64,000 bases of DNA from Mycolicibacterium sp. CR10 (GCF_005222675.1 NZ_STGE01000009.1:248001-312000), one strand, 5' to 3'. Positions 31,448-40,739 are shown, counted from the stretch's first letter. Numbers and translations: made by a program. The notes: generated by a model from the letters alone, not told the origin.

Positions 31448-32452
31448 ATGGACCCGGTCACCGCCCTGCGCCAGATCGCGTACTACAAGGATCGTGCGCG
31501 CGAAGACTCCCGGCGGGTGATGGCCTACCGCAACGCCGCCGACGTCGTCGAAGCCCTCACCGAGGCCCAGCGGGAACGTCACGGCGCGGCGAACAGCTGG
31601 CAGTCGCTGCCCGGGATCGGGCCGAAGACCGCGAAGGTCGTCGCGCAGGCGTGGGCGGGCGCGGAACCCGATGCCCTGACCGAACTGCGCGACGCGGCAG
31701 CTGATCTCGGGGGCGGCGATGTCCGCGCCGCGTTGCGGGGCGATCTGCACGTGCACTCCAACTGGTCCGACGGTTCGGCGCCGATCGAGGAGATGATGCT
31801 GGCCGCCCGTGACCTCGGACACGAGTACTGCGCGCTGACCGATCACTCCCCGCGGCTGCGGGTCGCCAACGGCCTGTCGGCGGAGCGTCTGCGCGAGCAA
31901 CTCGGCGTCATCGACGAGGTGCGCGAAATGGTTTCTCCCATGCGGATTCTCACCGGAATCGAGGTCGACATCCTCGAGGACGGCTCCCTGGACCAGGAAC
32001 CGGAACTGCTCGAACGCCTCGACGTCGTCGTCGCCAGCGTCCACTCCAAGCTGGCGATGGATGCGTCCGCCATGACGCGGCGGATGATCAAGGCGGTGAC
32101 CAACCCCCACACCGACGTGCTCGGCCACTGCACCGGCCGGCTTGTCACGGGTGGCCGCGGGATGCGTGCCGAATCGAAGTTCGACGCCGAGAAGGTCTTC
32201 ACGGCGTGCCGCGACAACGGCACCGCCGTCGAGATCAACTCCCGCCCGGAACGCCGCGATCCGCCGACGCGTCTGCTCAATCTCGCCGTGGATATCGGAT
32301 GCGTTTTCGCCATCGACACCGATTCCCACGCGCCGGGTCAGTTGGAGTTTCTCGGCTACGGTGCTCAGCGCGCGCTGGACAACGGGCTCGCCATCGATCG
32401 GATCGTCAACACCTGGTCTGCCGACACGCTACTTGCCTGGACGCGCCGCTGA
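31448..32452 (+). CDS. PHP-domain phosphoesterase with helix-hairpin-helix (Rv3856c-like)
   Basis: 334-residue protein. The N-terminus has a helix-hairpin-helix (SLPGIGPKTAKVVAQ) and the rest is a PHP phosphoesterase: GDLHVHSNWSDGSAP, ALTDHSPRL, GIEVDIL, VVASVHSKL, HCTGRL and IDTDSHAPGQL supply the metal-binding His/Asp/Glu set. This is the architecture of the C-terminal half of bacterial family X DNA polymerases without the nucleotidyltransferase, so a 3'-end-processing or repair phosphatase/nuclease role is likely. The gltD neighbourhood agrees with Rv3856c. Confidence 0.82.
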   Translation: MDPVTALRQIAYYKDRAREDSRRVMAYRNAADVVEALTEAQRERHGAANSWQSLPGIGPKTAKVVAQAWAGAEPDALTELRDAAADLGGGDVRAALRGDLHVHSNWSDGSAPIEEMMLAARDLGHEYCALTDHSPRLRVANGLSAERLREQLGVIDEVREMVSPMRILTGIEVDILEDGSLDQEPELLERLDVVVASVHSKLAMDASAMTRRMIKAVTNPHTDVLGHCTGRLVTGGRGMRAESKFDAEKVFTACRDNGTAVEINSRPERRDPPTRLLNLAVDIGCVFAIDTDSHAPGQLEFLGYGAQRALDNGLAIDRIVNTWSADTLLAWTRR

Positions 32453-32568
32453 CGCAGGGCGGAATTTTGCCTGAATGCCGCAAGAACAATTTTCGTTTTC
32501 ACACAAATTTTTATTGCCGACGGCGTAAATTTTTGCTGCACTGCGGCCGGGTGCGCCGGCCCCCAGGG
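32453..32568. other. AT-rich promoter region of the beta-propeller gene
   Basis: 116-base gap of which 32485-32540 is rich in A and T (runs of aattttc, aaattttt, taaattttt), in sharp contrast with its surroundings. Such patches are typical promoter or Lsr2-binding sites in mycobacteria and often mark acquired genes. Confidence 0.45.
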
Positions 32569-35274
32569 ATGGGACTGCCGGTCATGGGCACTGTGAAAAA
32601 CACGTCACGCATCGGCGGTCTGACCCTGGCGTTGGGGCTGGGCGTCGCCGTCACGACCGGCTACGGCGTCGCGGGCGCCGAACCGACCGACACCGCTCGG
32701 GGTGACGCCGACTTCTCCGCGGAGTCGACGGTGTCGGCGGCATCGCCTTCGGAGGACGGGGACGATCCCGGTCCCGCCGCGTCGATCAACGACTCAGGGG
32801 ATGAGCCAGACGAGGACGTCGCGGCAGACCCGGCAGACCCACCCGAGGACGCCGCCGCGGAGGTGGACCAGGGCGCCGAGTCCGGTGAAGCGATCGATGC
32901 CGCCGAAGACACCGACGCGGGTCCGACGCCGGAACCCGAACCGCAACCGGTGACCGAGACCGACGATGTCGACGACACCCGTTCCACGGCCGACCGCGAT
33001 TCGAGCGCCCAGTCCGAGACCGGTCAGGCCCCGCCGATCGTCGATGCGCCGGTCGTCCCCGACGCACCGCTGGGCGAGGCAGGCGAGGCACAGGCCCTAC
33101 CCCTGACCGCAGTCGAGGCCAACAGTTCTGATCTGGTTGTTGCACAGAGGATCTCGCAGCCCGACACGGTGTCCATCCTGGAAACCGCCGGGCCCGACAC
33201 GGTCGCGGCGGCGGTTCCAGGCCGACCCCCGGTGGCCACAGAGCCGGTCGGTTTGTTCACGGGGTTCCTGGCATTGTTCGGGCTGAAGCCCGGTCCGGTC
33301 GGATCGCCGGTGACACCGTGGTCGCGAATCGTCGAGTTCATCTGGGTGGCCACCCGACGGTTGGAGTACACGCTGTTCAACTTCAGCCCGCGGGCGACCG
33401 AGACCACCTACACCGTCGCGCCGGGCACCGGGTTCGTCTCGGGCATCGTAGGGGCGATCGATCGCGACCCCGAAGACTCGCTGAAATACACGGTGCTGAC
33501 CGCTCCGGAGAGCGGGGAGCTCGAGCTGAACCCAGACGGCAGCTTCACCTACACGCCCGACCCCACGAAAGGCGCGCCGCAGACGGTGCGTTTCGCCGTA
33601 CGGGTCGACGAAGTCGCGGCGTATCCGCACCTGCACCTGCTGTCGTTGTGGCGTCCGGCTGTCACCGTCGACGTCGAACTGACGATCAACAGGGTCAACT
33701 CGGCTCCGTCGCTGGCGGTGGAGGACACCGAGCCGGGCTCGGACGGCTCGATCACCTACACGGTCGTCAGCGCCGACCCCGAGGGTGACGCCGTGGTCGT
33801 CGAGGTGAGCTACGACGCCGCCGTTGGGACGATCACCAAGATCGAGGACGCCGTCTACCGCTGGACTCCGGACCCGGCCTACGCCCACGAACTGACCGAG
33901 CCCGAAGAAGTGCTCGTGACGTTCACGGCGGTCGACGAGTTCGGCGCCGAGGCCGAACCGGTCACCCGCTCGGTGGTGGTGGAACCGCAGAACTCGACGC
34001 CGATCGTCACGGTCGCAGCCCCCGGTCTCGATGCCAACGGATACGCCTCCATCACCGTGCAGTACACCGATGCCGACGGCGACGACGTCCGGGTGCTCGC
34101 CGGAGCCGCCCAGTACGGCAGCTACGTCAAGGTGACGGTGGTCGACGCCACCGGAGCTCTGGTCGACGTCGTCCAGACGCCGACGACGCTGGATTTCGTT
34201 CTGCGACAGGGTGATAAGGCCATCGTCGTCTATCAGGCGGCACCGGGCGACGCTGCCGTCACGGAGGTGATCGCCTTCGCCGCCGACGACGGCCACGGCG
34301 GGACCGCCAGCGCGTCCGCCGGCATCGCCATCCCGGCACTGGACACCAGGAACATCCTGCGATTCCCCGGCTGGACCGGCGGTTCGGTGCTCCTCGACTC
34401 GGCCGACTCGGACCGCATCTATGTGGTGTCCGGCCGCACCCTCTACGTCGTCGAGACCGCGACCGGCGCCACGGTGGCCGCCCGCGATCTCGGCGCATCG
34501 GGGGCCAGCGTCGCCGTCTCCCCGGACGGCCACTACGCGTATGTCGCCCGCTTCAGCGCCAACGTCGTCCCGGTGTACAAAGTCGATCTGGTGGCCGGCG
34601 GCATCACCGAGATCGGCGGTGCGCGGCAGGCCGGTTCGATGGCAGTGAGCCCGGACGGCACAAAGCTGTACGTCATCGGCAACCAGGCGTCCGAGGTGTA
34701 TGTGATCGACACCGTCACCGGTGCCTTCTCCACGCCGTTCTTCGCCGGCTACCAGTCCTTCGGTGCGCCGAGCGTGGCGGTCAGCGCCGACGGCAAGTCG
34801 CTGTATGTCGGGATGCTCACCAACGACCTCGCCATCATCACCCTCGCGACCGGCGCATCGACGTCCGTGGACCTTGGCGCGACGCCGCAGGGATCGTCGC
34901 CGACGCAGAGCATCGCCGTGGACGGCCAATGGGTGTATGTGACCGACGCCGTGAACGACACGTTGGTGATCGTCGACTCGACGACGAAATCCGTCGCCGC
35001 CACCATCGACGTCGGCGGACGCCCGACGGCGGTCGCCGCCAGCCCCGACCGGGAGTTCGTCTTCGTCGCCAATACCGGCACCCGCACCGTCTCGGTGATC
35101 CGGCCCGGCGCGGAGGCGGTGACGCTGACGCTCGAATTCTCCGACAACCTGCGCGACGTCGACGTCAGCCGGGACGGCGAGTCCCTGTTCGTCACCACCA
35201 GCGCGGGCGTCGAGATCATCGCGATGGACGACGTGCGGGCGTTGGAAGAGGAAGCAGGGGGGATCTCGGCCTAG
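32569..35274 (+). CDS. Large secreted protein with Ig-like domains and a YVTN beta-propeller
   Basis: 901-residue exported protein. A signal peptide (NTSRIGGLTLALGLGVAVTT, cleavage near VAGAEP) is followed by about 160 acidic, Pro/Ala/Asp-rich residues. Two or three cadherin/VCBS-like beta domains come next (GSFTYTPDP and DPEGDAVVVEV repeats). The C-terminal 330 residues form a seven-bladed propeller with repeats of the type SPDGxxxYV and VYVIDTVTG. Likely cell-wall associated with a binding role. An ATG at 32584 is an alternative start. The AT-rich upstream region suggests Lsr2-type silencing or acquisition. Confidence 0.78.
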   Translation: MGLPVMGTVKNTSRIGGLTLALGLGVAVTTGYGVAGAEPTDTARGDADFSAESTVSAASPSEDGDDPGPAASINDSGDEPDEDVAADPADPPEDAAAEVDQGAESGEAIDAAEDTDAGPTPEPEPQPVTETDDVDDTRSTADRDSSAQSETGQAPPIVDAPVVPDAPLGEAGEAQALPLTAVEANSSDLVVAQRISQPDTVSILETAGPDTVAAAVPGRPPVATEPVGLFTGFLALFGLKPGPVGSPVTPWSRIVEFIWVATRRLEYTLFNFSPRATETTYTVAPGTGFVSGIVGAIDRDPEDSLKYTVLTAPESGELELNPDGSFTYTPDPTKGAPQTVRFAVRVDEVAAYPHLHLLSLWRPAVTVDVELTINRVNSAPSLAVEDTEPGSDGSITYTVVSADPEGDAVVVEVSYDAAVGTITKIEDAVYRWTPDPAYAHELTEPEEVLVTFTAVDEFGAEAEPVTRSVVVEPQNSTPIVTVAAPGLDANGYASITVQYTDADGDDVRVLAGAAQYGSYVKVTVVDATGALVDVVQTPTTLDFVLRQGDKAIVVYQAAPGDAAVTEVIAFAADDGHGGTASASAGIAIPALDTRNILRFPGWTGGSVLLDSADSDRIYVVSGRTLYVVETATGATVAARDLGASGASVAVSPDGHYAYVARFSANVVPVYKVDLVAGGITEIGGARQAGSMAVSPDGTKLYVIGNQASEVYVIDTVTGAFSTPFFAGYQSFGAPSVAVSADGKSLYVGMLTNDLAIITLATGASTSVDLGATPQGSSPTQSIAVDGQWVYVTDAVNDTLVIVDSTTKSVAATIDVGGRPTAVAASPDREFVFVANTGTRTVSVIRPGAEAVTLTLEFSDNLRDVDVSRDGESLFVTTSAGVEIIAMDDVRALEEEAGGISA

Positions 35275-35280
35275 GCCGGC

Positions 35281-36492
35281 TCAGTCCGGCAGCATCGGCA
35301 TCTCCAGAACGGGGTCGCGGCCGACGAGCACACCGCGGGTCAGTGCCGCATTGCCGTAGCGGCCCCGCACCCGGTCGATCGCGGCGTCGATGGTCAGTGA
35401 GTCTCGGGCGTCGACGGCGTCCACGAATGGCAGCTCCAGTTGTTGGGCGCCGTCGCGATCGATGTTGCACACCGCGAAACCGATCAGGGTCAGGCCGCGC
35501 TCGGCGATCAGCGGCCCCGCCGCCGTGACCAGGGCGCGCGCCGCGCACAGGATCGCCTCGGTGGAGGCCGTCGCGCGCGGCATCGTGTGCGAGCGGGTCG
35601 CCCTGCCAAAGTCGTCGAACCGGAGCCTCAGCACCACGGTGCGTCCGGTGCGCTCCGCCGTGCGCATCCGGCGGGTGATCCGGTCGATCAGGTTGAGCAC
35701 GACCGCGTCGACCTCGCCGGGTGACATCGAGGTGCCCGCCCGCCCGAGCGCACGCTGCGCGCCGACCGAGCGACGGCGGTGGCCCGTCACGACGCGTCGG
35801 CGATCGATGTTGCGGGACAACGCATACAGCTGACGGCCCATCGCACCGCCGACCATCGACGACAGCATCGACTCGCTGAGCTCGGCGACATCGGCGACGG
35901 TCTCGATGCCGTGAGCGCGCAGTTTGTCGGCGGTCTTCGCGCCGACCCCCCACAGCCGGCGCACCGGCAGCGGGTGTAGGAAGGCCAGCTCGCGGTCCGG
36001 AGGCACCAGCAGCAGCCCGTCGGGCTTGGCTTCCTGACTGGCAACCTTGGCGAGGAACTTGGTCCGGGCGATCCCCACAGTGATGGGAAGACCGACCCGG
36101 TCCCGCACCTGATCGCGCAGCCGGACGCCGATCTGCACCGGCGTGCCCGACACGCGGCGCAGCCCGGACACATCGAGGAACGCCTCGTCGACGGACAGCG
36201 GCTCGACGAGGGGAGTGGTGTCATGGAAGACCTCGAACACCGCGCGGCTGGCCTGCGAGTACGCCGACATCCGGGGTGGGACGACCACCGCGTGCGGGCA
36301 CAATGCCCGCGCCTGCCTGCCGCCCATCGCGGTACGCACCCCGAACGCCTTCGCCTCATAGCTGGCGGCGAGCACCACGCCGCCACCGACGATCACCGGT
36401 AGCCCGCGCAGCGCGGGGTCGTCGCGCTGCTCCACCGAGGCGTAGAACGAATCGAGGTCAGCGTGCAGGATGTTCGCTTCCGACACGAACAT
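35281..36492 (-). CDS. dinB3: Y-family DNA polymerase IV, DinB3-type
   Basis: 403-residue translesion polymerase. Catalytic acidic residues are in ILHADLDSFYASVE (Asp12) and in SVDEAFLDVSG. The Phe-Tyr pair retains the aromatic steric gate that excludes ribonucleotides, unlike M. smegmatis DinB2. GVGAKTADKL is the helix-hairpin-helix, the little-finger domain follows, and QLELPF near the C-terminus is a clamp-binding motif. Location next to ethR suggests the M. smegmatis DinB3 orthologue (from memory). The ATG lies inside an SOS-box-like sequence, 24 bases after the ethR stop on the same strand, so read-through from ethR is also possible. Confidence 0.85.
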   Translation of the reverse strand: MFVSEANILHADLDSFYASVEQRDDPALRGLPVIVGGGVVLAASYEAKAFGVRTAMGGRQARALCPHAVVVPPRMSAYSQASRAVFEVFHDTTPLVEPLSVDEAFLDVSGLRRVSGTPVQIGVRLRDQVRDRVGLPITVGIARTKFLAKVASQEAKPDGLLLVPPDRELAFLHPLPVRRLWGVGAKTADKLRAHGIETVADVAELSESMLSSMVGGAMGRQLYALSRNIDRRRVVTGHRRRSVGAQRALGRAGTSMSPGEVDAVVLNLIDRITRRMRTAERTGRTVVLRLRFDDFGRATRSHTMPRATASTEAILCAARALVTAAGPLIAERGLTLIGFAVCNIDRDGAQQLELPFVDAVDARDSLTIDAAIDRVRGRYGNAALTRGVLVGRDPVLEMPMLPD

Positions 36493-36500
36493 ATGTTCGC
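36485..36500. promoter_or_regulatory. LexA/SOS-box-like site at the dinB3 start codon
   Basis: CGAAC-ATAT-GTTCG core is perfect; the outer pair is A and C instead of T and A. On the minus strand the start ATG spans the spacer/half-site border. Position and core match the box at 3685-3700. Confidence 0.65.
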
Positions 36501-36516
36501 ATCGCGCACCGACAGA

Positions 36517-37161
36517 TCAGGGAGTCTCGCCGTAGATGCTCGTGATCCAGATGTGCACCAGCGTGTCGAGCACGTGGCCCTCGGGCACAGCCGGACGTTC
36601 GTCGGCGAACGCCGCGATCAGCACGCGTTCATTCATCAGGTTGAGCGCGGTGGCCAGATCCTGGGCGGGCAGGGTCACCGGCGCATTGCCCCGGGCCCGC
36701 TCCTCCTCGATGATGCGCGCGGTGTTGTCGATCCACTTCTGCATGAATTTCGACCACAGCTCGCCCGCCTCGGAGATCGTCGCGCGGGCCTCGTATCCGG
36801 CGCGGGACACCGCCTTGTGGGTGCCGAACCCCTCGAAGAAGAAGTTGATGCCGGTCCGCCAGAAGTCATACCTGTTGGTGGGGATCTGATCGGCTTGCGC
36901 CTCGAGGGCGGAGTCGGCCTCGACGATGACGCGTTCGATCAGGGTGACCAGCACCGCGTCCTTCGACGAGAAGTAGAAGTAGAAGGTGGGGCGCGAGATG
37001 CCTGCGCCTTTTGCCAGGTCGTCGACCGAGATCTCGTGCAGGGGGCGTTCATCGAGGAGCCGTTCGGCCGTCTCCAGGATGGCCAGCTCGCGGTCGTCGC
37101 CGGAGGGGCGGGCGGAGCGCCTTCCCCGTCCGGCGCGGGCTTGGCTGGCAGCGGTGGTCAC
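36517..37161 (-). CDS. ethR: EthR, TetR-family repressor of ethA
   Basis: 214-residue TetR regulator closely resembling M. tuberculosis EthR (216 residues). The DNA-binding domain is AILETAERLLDERPLHEISV, DDLAKGAGISRPTFYFYFSSK, DAVLVTLIERV. The ligand domain keeps the aromatic-lined pocket of EthR (FWRTGINFFFEGFGTHK). It represses the divergent monooxygenase gene by cooperative binding to the long intergenic operator. In M. tuberculosis this controls activation of ethionamide. GTG start at 37161. Confidence 0.93.
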   Translation of the reverse strand: MTTAASQARAGRGRRSARPSGDDRELAILETAERLLDERPLHEISVDDLAKGAGISRPTFYFYFSSKDAVLVTLIERVIVEADSALEAQADQIPTNRYDFWRTGINFFFEGFGTHKAVSRAGYEARATISEAGELWSKFMQKWIDNTARIIEEERARGNAPVTLPAQDLATALNLMNERVLIAAFADERPAVPEGHVLDTLVHIWITSIYGETP

Positions 37162-37180
37162 CCCGATGACTTTACACCCT

Positions 37181-37229
37181 GTTGATTATCTCGACAGGGT
37201 GTTGACTCGCTCGACACTGCGTTGATAGC
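37181..37229. promoter_or_regulatory. EthR operator
   Basis: Two tandem units GTTGAttatcTCGACA and GTTGACtcgcTCGACA, then GTTGATAGC, fill the 76-base ethR-ethA gap. The arrangement agrees with my memory of the long multi-repeat EthR operator of M. tuberculosis, which binds several dimers. Confidence 0.75.
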
Positions 37230-37237
37230 TTTACGTC

Positions 37238-38707
37238 ATGACCGAATTTGTCGATGTTGTCATCGTGGGTGCCGGCATCTCCGGCATCAGTGCCGCCTGG
37301 CATCTGCAGGACCGCTGCCCCGACAAGAGCTACGTGATCCTGGAACGCCGCGACGATCTGGGCGGCACCTGGGACCTGTTCAAATATCCCGGTATCCGCT
37401 CGGACTCCGACATGTTCACCCTCGGCTTCCGCTTCAAGCCGTGGACGTCGGAGAAGGCGATCGCCGACGGTCCGGACATCATGGCCTACCTCAAGGAGAC
37501 CGTGGCCGAGTACGGCATCGACAAGCACATCCGCTACGGCCAGCACGTGGTGGCCGCCGACTGGTCCGATGCCGACAACCGCTGGACGCTGGTGATCGAG
37601 CGCGACGGCGAGCAGGTCGAGATCTCCTGCCGCTTCCTGATGGCCTGCAGCGGCTACTACAACTATGACGAGGGGTATTCACCGGAGTTCGTGGGCTCCG
37701 AGGACTTCGAGGGCACCATCGTGCACCCACAGCACTGGCCCGAGGACATCGACTTCGCCGGCAAGCGGATCGTCGTCATCGGCAGCGGCGCGACCGCGAT
37801 CACTCTCGTTCCGGCGCTTGTCAATTCGGGTGCAGGCCAGGTGACCATGCTGCAGCGCTCACCAAGCTACATCGCCACCCTGCCTGGGGTGGACGCCTTC
37901 GCCGTTCAGGCCAGAAGGCTGCTCCCCGCCAAGCCTGCGTATGTGGTCTCGCGATGGAAAGCCATCATGCAGAACATGGTGCAATACCAGGCGGCCCGAC
38001 GCTTCCCCGACATGTTCAAGAAGACACTGCGGACGATGGCCGAGCGCCGGTTGCCCGAGGGGTTCGACATCGACAAGCACTTCACCCCCAGCTACAAGCC
38101 CTGGGATCAGCGGGTGTGCGTGGCGCCGGACGGCGACTTCTTCAAGGCGATCCGCGCCGGCAAGGCCGACATCGTCACCGACAAGATCGAGCGCTTCACC
38201 AAGACCGGGATCCAGCTGGCCTCCGGCGAGCAGTTGGACGCCGACATCATCGTCACTGCAACGGGATTGAACATGCGGCTGCTCGGCGGGATCAAGCCGA
38301 CGCTGAACGGCCAGCCGATCGATCTCACGTCGCTGATGACGTACAAGGGCCTGATGTTCTCCGGAATCCCGAACTTCGCCATCACGTTCGGCTACACCAA
38401 CGCCTCATGGACCCTCAAGGCCGACCTGGTGTCCGAATTCGTGTGCCGAGTGCTGAACTACATGGACGCCAACGGATTCGACAGGGTCGAGCCCCAACAT
38501 CCCGGCAGCTCGGTGGGGGAGCTGCCGTTCATGGACTTCAGCCCGGGCTACTTCGCGCGTTCGGTGCATCTGCTGCCGAAGTCCGGATCACGGGCACCGT
38601 GGCGTCTCAAGCAGAACTATCTGTTCGACATGCGGCTGATCAGGCACGGCAAGGTCGACGAAGAGGGCCTGCGGTTCACGAAACACCATGCATCCGTGAC
38701 GGTTTAG
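37238..38707 (+). CDS. ethA: EthA, FAD-containing Baeyer-Villiger monooxygenase
   Basis: 489-residue flavin monooxygenase, the same length as M. tuberculosis EthA. FAD motif VVIVGAGISGISAAWHL, NADPH motif IVVIGSGATAITL, and the Baeyer-Villiger fingerprint FEGTIVHPQHWP at residues 157-168 between them. It oxidises ketones and sulfur compounds and in M. tuberculosis activates ethionamide and thiacetazone; natural substrates are uncertain. It diverges from ethR over a shared operator. ATG at 37238 is close to the promoter, so the leader is very short. Confidence 0.93.
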   Translation: MTEFVDVVIVGAGISGISAAWHLQDRCPDKSYVILERRDDLGGTWDLFKYPGIRSDSDMFTLGFRFKPWTSEKAIADGPDIMAYLKETVAEYGIDKHIRYGQHVVAADWSDADNRWTLVIERDGEQVEISCRFLMACSGYYNYDEGYSPEFVGSEDFEGTIVHPQHWPEDIDFAGKRIVVIGSGATAITLVPALVNSGAGQVTMLQRSPSYIATLPGVDAFAVQARRLLPAKPAYVVSRWKAIMQNMVQYQAARRFPDMFKKTLRTMAERRLPEGFDIDKHFTPSYKPWDQRVCVAPDGDFFKAIRAGKADIVTDKIERFTKTGIQLASGEQLDADIIVTATGLNMRLLGGIKPTLNGQPIDLTSLMTYKGLMFSGIPNFAITFGYTNASWTLKADLVSEFVCRVLNYMDANGFDRVEPQHPGSSVGELPFMDFSPGYFARSVHLLPKSGSRAPWRLKQNYLFDMRLIRHGKVDEEGLRFTKHHASVTV

Positions 38708-38717
38708 GCCCCGATAC

Positions 38718-39203
38718 TCAACCCGCCGCAGCGACGACGACGATGCCGTCGTCGTCGCTGTAGGCGATGTGCCCGGGGACGAACACCACGCCCCCGAACT
38801 CGACGGCAGCGTCGCGCACGCCCTCGCCGGTCTTGGTGCTCTTTCGGGGGTTGGTGCCCAGCGCCTTGATGCCGATGTCCAATGTCCGCAGCACCGCCGC
38901 GTCCCGCACTGCGCCGTTGATGATCAGACCGGACCACCCGTTGGCGCGGCCGAGTTCGGCGATGACGTCACCGACAAGTGCGCTGTGGAGCGAGCCGTCG
39001 CCGTCGATCACCAGGACGCCGCCGTCTCCCGGCTCGGACAGCACGGACTTGAGCAGCGCGTTGTCCTCGAAGCACCGCACGGTGGTGATCGGTCCGGCGA
39101 ATTGGGAACGGCCGCCGTACTGGCCAAGCTGCAGGTCACAGCTGCGGACGTCGGGGCCGATGTCGTCGACAAGGTCAGCAGTGGGGCGCGGCATAACGGT
39201 CAC
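38718..39203 (-). CDS. rraA: RraA-like protein (regulator of RNase E / HMG aldolase family; Rv3853)
   Basis: 161-residue RraA-family protein with [58 protein letters not shown] and [14 protein letters not shown], followed by [12 protein letters not shown] and the [13 protein letters not shown]-terminus. RraA trimers inhibit RNase E; the same fold includes hydroxy-methylglutarate aldolases, and older annotations called it MenG. GTG start at 39203; ATG at 39194 is an alternative. Convergent with ethA with a 10-base gap. Confidence 0.9.
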   Translation of the reverse strand: MTVMPRPTADLVDDIGPDVRSCDLQLGQYGGRSQFAGPITTVRCFEDNALLKSVLSEPGDGGVLVIDGDGSLHSALVGDVIAELGRANGWSGLIINGAVRDAAVLRTLDIGIKALGTNPRKSTKTGEGVRDAAVEFGGVVFVPGHIAYSDDDGIVVVAAAG

Positions 39204-39237
39204 CTCGCCATTATGACGTCGGCGCGAGCGACCCCGG

Positions 39238-39723
39238 TCAGCCCTCGCTGTTGCGTCGGGCCAGGTACAGCACCGCCAGGATCGCCAGCAGCCCCGTGAT
39301 CAGCGCGGCGGCGACGGGAAGGCGCGACGAGTCGCTGTCGTTGCGCTCGGCTGGGGGAGGGCCGGAGACGGCGTTGCTGGCAGATGTCACTGTCGACTTC
39401 GCCTGTGCGGCAACCTCTTTGGCAGCCGAAGTCAGGTCGCCGTTGGTCTTCGCAAGCTGCACGGGGGCCGGTGGCGCCGTCGTCGCCGGAGCCTTCTTGG
39501 CCGGGGCGGCTTTTTTGGCAGGCGCGGCTTTCTTGGCGACGCTCGAGCCGTCAGCTGCCTTCGCCGGAGCCTTTTTCGCGGGAGCCTTCTTGGCCGGGGT
39601 GACCTTCTTCGCGGCCGCGGGCTTCCTGGCGGCAGGGGCCTTCTTCACCGGCGGGGCCACGGGCTCGTGCGCAGGGTTTGCGGCATCAGGGCCCTGGTCG
39701 GGCCGATCCGGCTGGTCTGCCAT
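39238..39723 (-). CDS. hns: Histone-like membrane-anchored protein Hns (Rv3852)
   Basis: 161-residue nucleoid-associated protein. Residues about 25-85 are a lysine/alanine/proline-rich tail with repeated PAKKA units like those of histone H1-type proteins, predicted to bind DNA. A linker with [16 protein letters not shown] helix follows, and the C-terminus has one transmembrane helix ([20 protein letters not shown]) ending in a short basic tail. The arrangement would tether DNA to the membrane. ATG at 39723 gives the family N-terminus MADQP. Confidence 0.85.
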   Translation of the reverse strand: MADQPDRPDQGPDAANPAHEPVAPPVKKAPAARKPAAAKKVTPAKKAPAKKAPAKAADGSSVAKKAAPAKKAAPAKKAPATTAPPAPVQLAKTNGDLTSAAKEVAAQAKSTVTSASNAVSGPPPAERNDSDSSRLPVAAALITGLLAILAVLYLARRNSEG

Positions 39724-39794
39724 GGGCCCCATCATGCCAGGTCGCTATCGGGCTCGGTTCGGTGTCCACCGGAGTCAGCCGGTATCAGTCGGTA

Positions 39795-40739
39795 TCAGCC
39801 GGTGACGGCCAGCGTGGCGGCGGCGGCCAGGGCCACGGCCATCAGCGTCAGCTCGGCATACGCGCGTGCTCTCGAGCGGACTGCGGTGGCCCGGTGGCCG
39901 CGGGCCGCGGGTAGCCAGCTCGCCCGATTGCGCCAGGCCAGCGCGGTGAGTGCCGCGGTCAGCACCACCTTGGCGGACAGCACCCTGCCGTAACCCGTCT
40001 GGTAGAGATCGGCCGGCGAGTTCATCACCACCACAGCGCCGACCGCGCCCGCGGACAGCAGAACCGCGACGCACACCAGAGACAGCTGGGAGAACCGGGG
40101 CAGCACCCGAGCCCACTGACCCCGGTGGTCGACAGTGAGCACGAGCGCGGCGAGCACCCCACACCACAGCGCCGCCGCGAGCGCGTGCACCGCAACCGCC
40201 ACACCGCCCCACGGACTCGCCGCCAGGTGTCCGGTGAGCGGATGGCCGACGACCCCGATTCCCGCAAGCCCCGCGGCGACGACACTCGCTGGACCTGACC
40301 GGGGCGCCAGCGACGCGACCGCGCACACCGCCGCGGCGGCGAGGATCGTGAGCACGCCCGCGCGTCCCGGCGCGGTACGCATTGCGAACTCGACTGCGGT
40401 GCCGATCCCGAGGCGGGTGACTTGCGTTCCGGTCGCCTCGGCAGCCGCGAGCACCAGCCGGACGAGCTCGGCTACCAGCCAGACGGCCGACGCCGCCACC
40501 AACGGGGCCGTGGCACGCCGCGCAAGCTCGTCGCGGTACCGGCCTGCATCCAGCGCGGGAACCACGGCCGCACCCACGGTGATCACCGCCGCGCCGTCGG
40601 CGATCGCCCTCGCCAGTGCCGGGCCCAGCGCCGCGCCTGGATAGGCCAGCGTCCACGCCATCACGCACGCCGCCGCGGTGACGAGCACGGCGCCCGCCAC
40701 TGCGCGACGCTGCGTCACGACCTGCGCCGGACCGCCCAT
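39795..40739 (-). CDS. CopD-family copper transport membrane protein
   Basis: 314-residue integral membrane protein with about eight hydrophobic helices. It matches the CopD/YcnJ architecture: AVHALAAALWCGVLAALVL with a His in a helix, FSQLSLVCVAVLLSAGAVGAV, and YGRVLSAKVVLTAALTALAWRNR, the CopD hallmark near the C-terminus. It overlaps the CopC gene by 25 bases and is expected to move copper across the membrane, receiving it from CopC. I start at ATG 40739. Confidence 0.82.
   Translation of the reverse strand: MGGPAQVVTQRRAVAGAVLVTAAACVMAWTLAYPGAALGPALARAIADGAAVITVGAAVVPALDAGRYRDELARRATAPLVAASAVWLVAELVRLVLAAAEATGTQVTRLGIGTAVEFAMRTAPGRAGVLTILAAAAVCAVASLAPRSGPASVVAAGLAGIGVVGHPLTGHLAASPWGGVAVAVHALAAALWCGVLAALVLTVDHRGQWARVLPRFSQLSLVCVAVLLSAGAVGAVVVMNSPADLYQTGYGRVLSAKVVLTAALTALAWRNRASWLPAARGHRATAVRSRARAYAELTLMAVALAAAATLAVTG

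Noticed and set aside
32206..32568. N-terminal extension of the beta-propeller frame
   Set aside because: Overlaps the PHP gene and the AT-rich promoter; the signal peptide begins after 32569.
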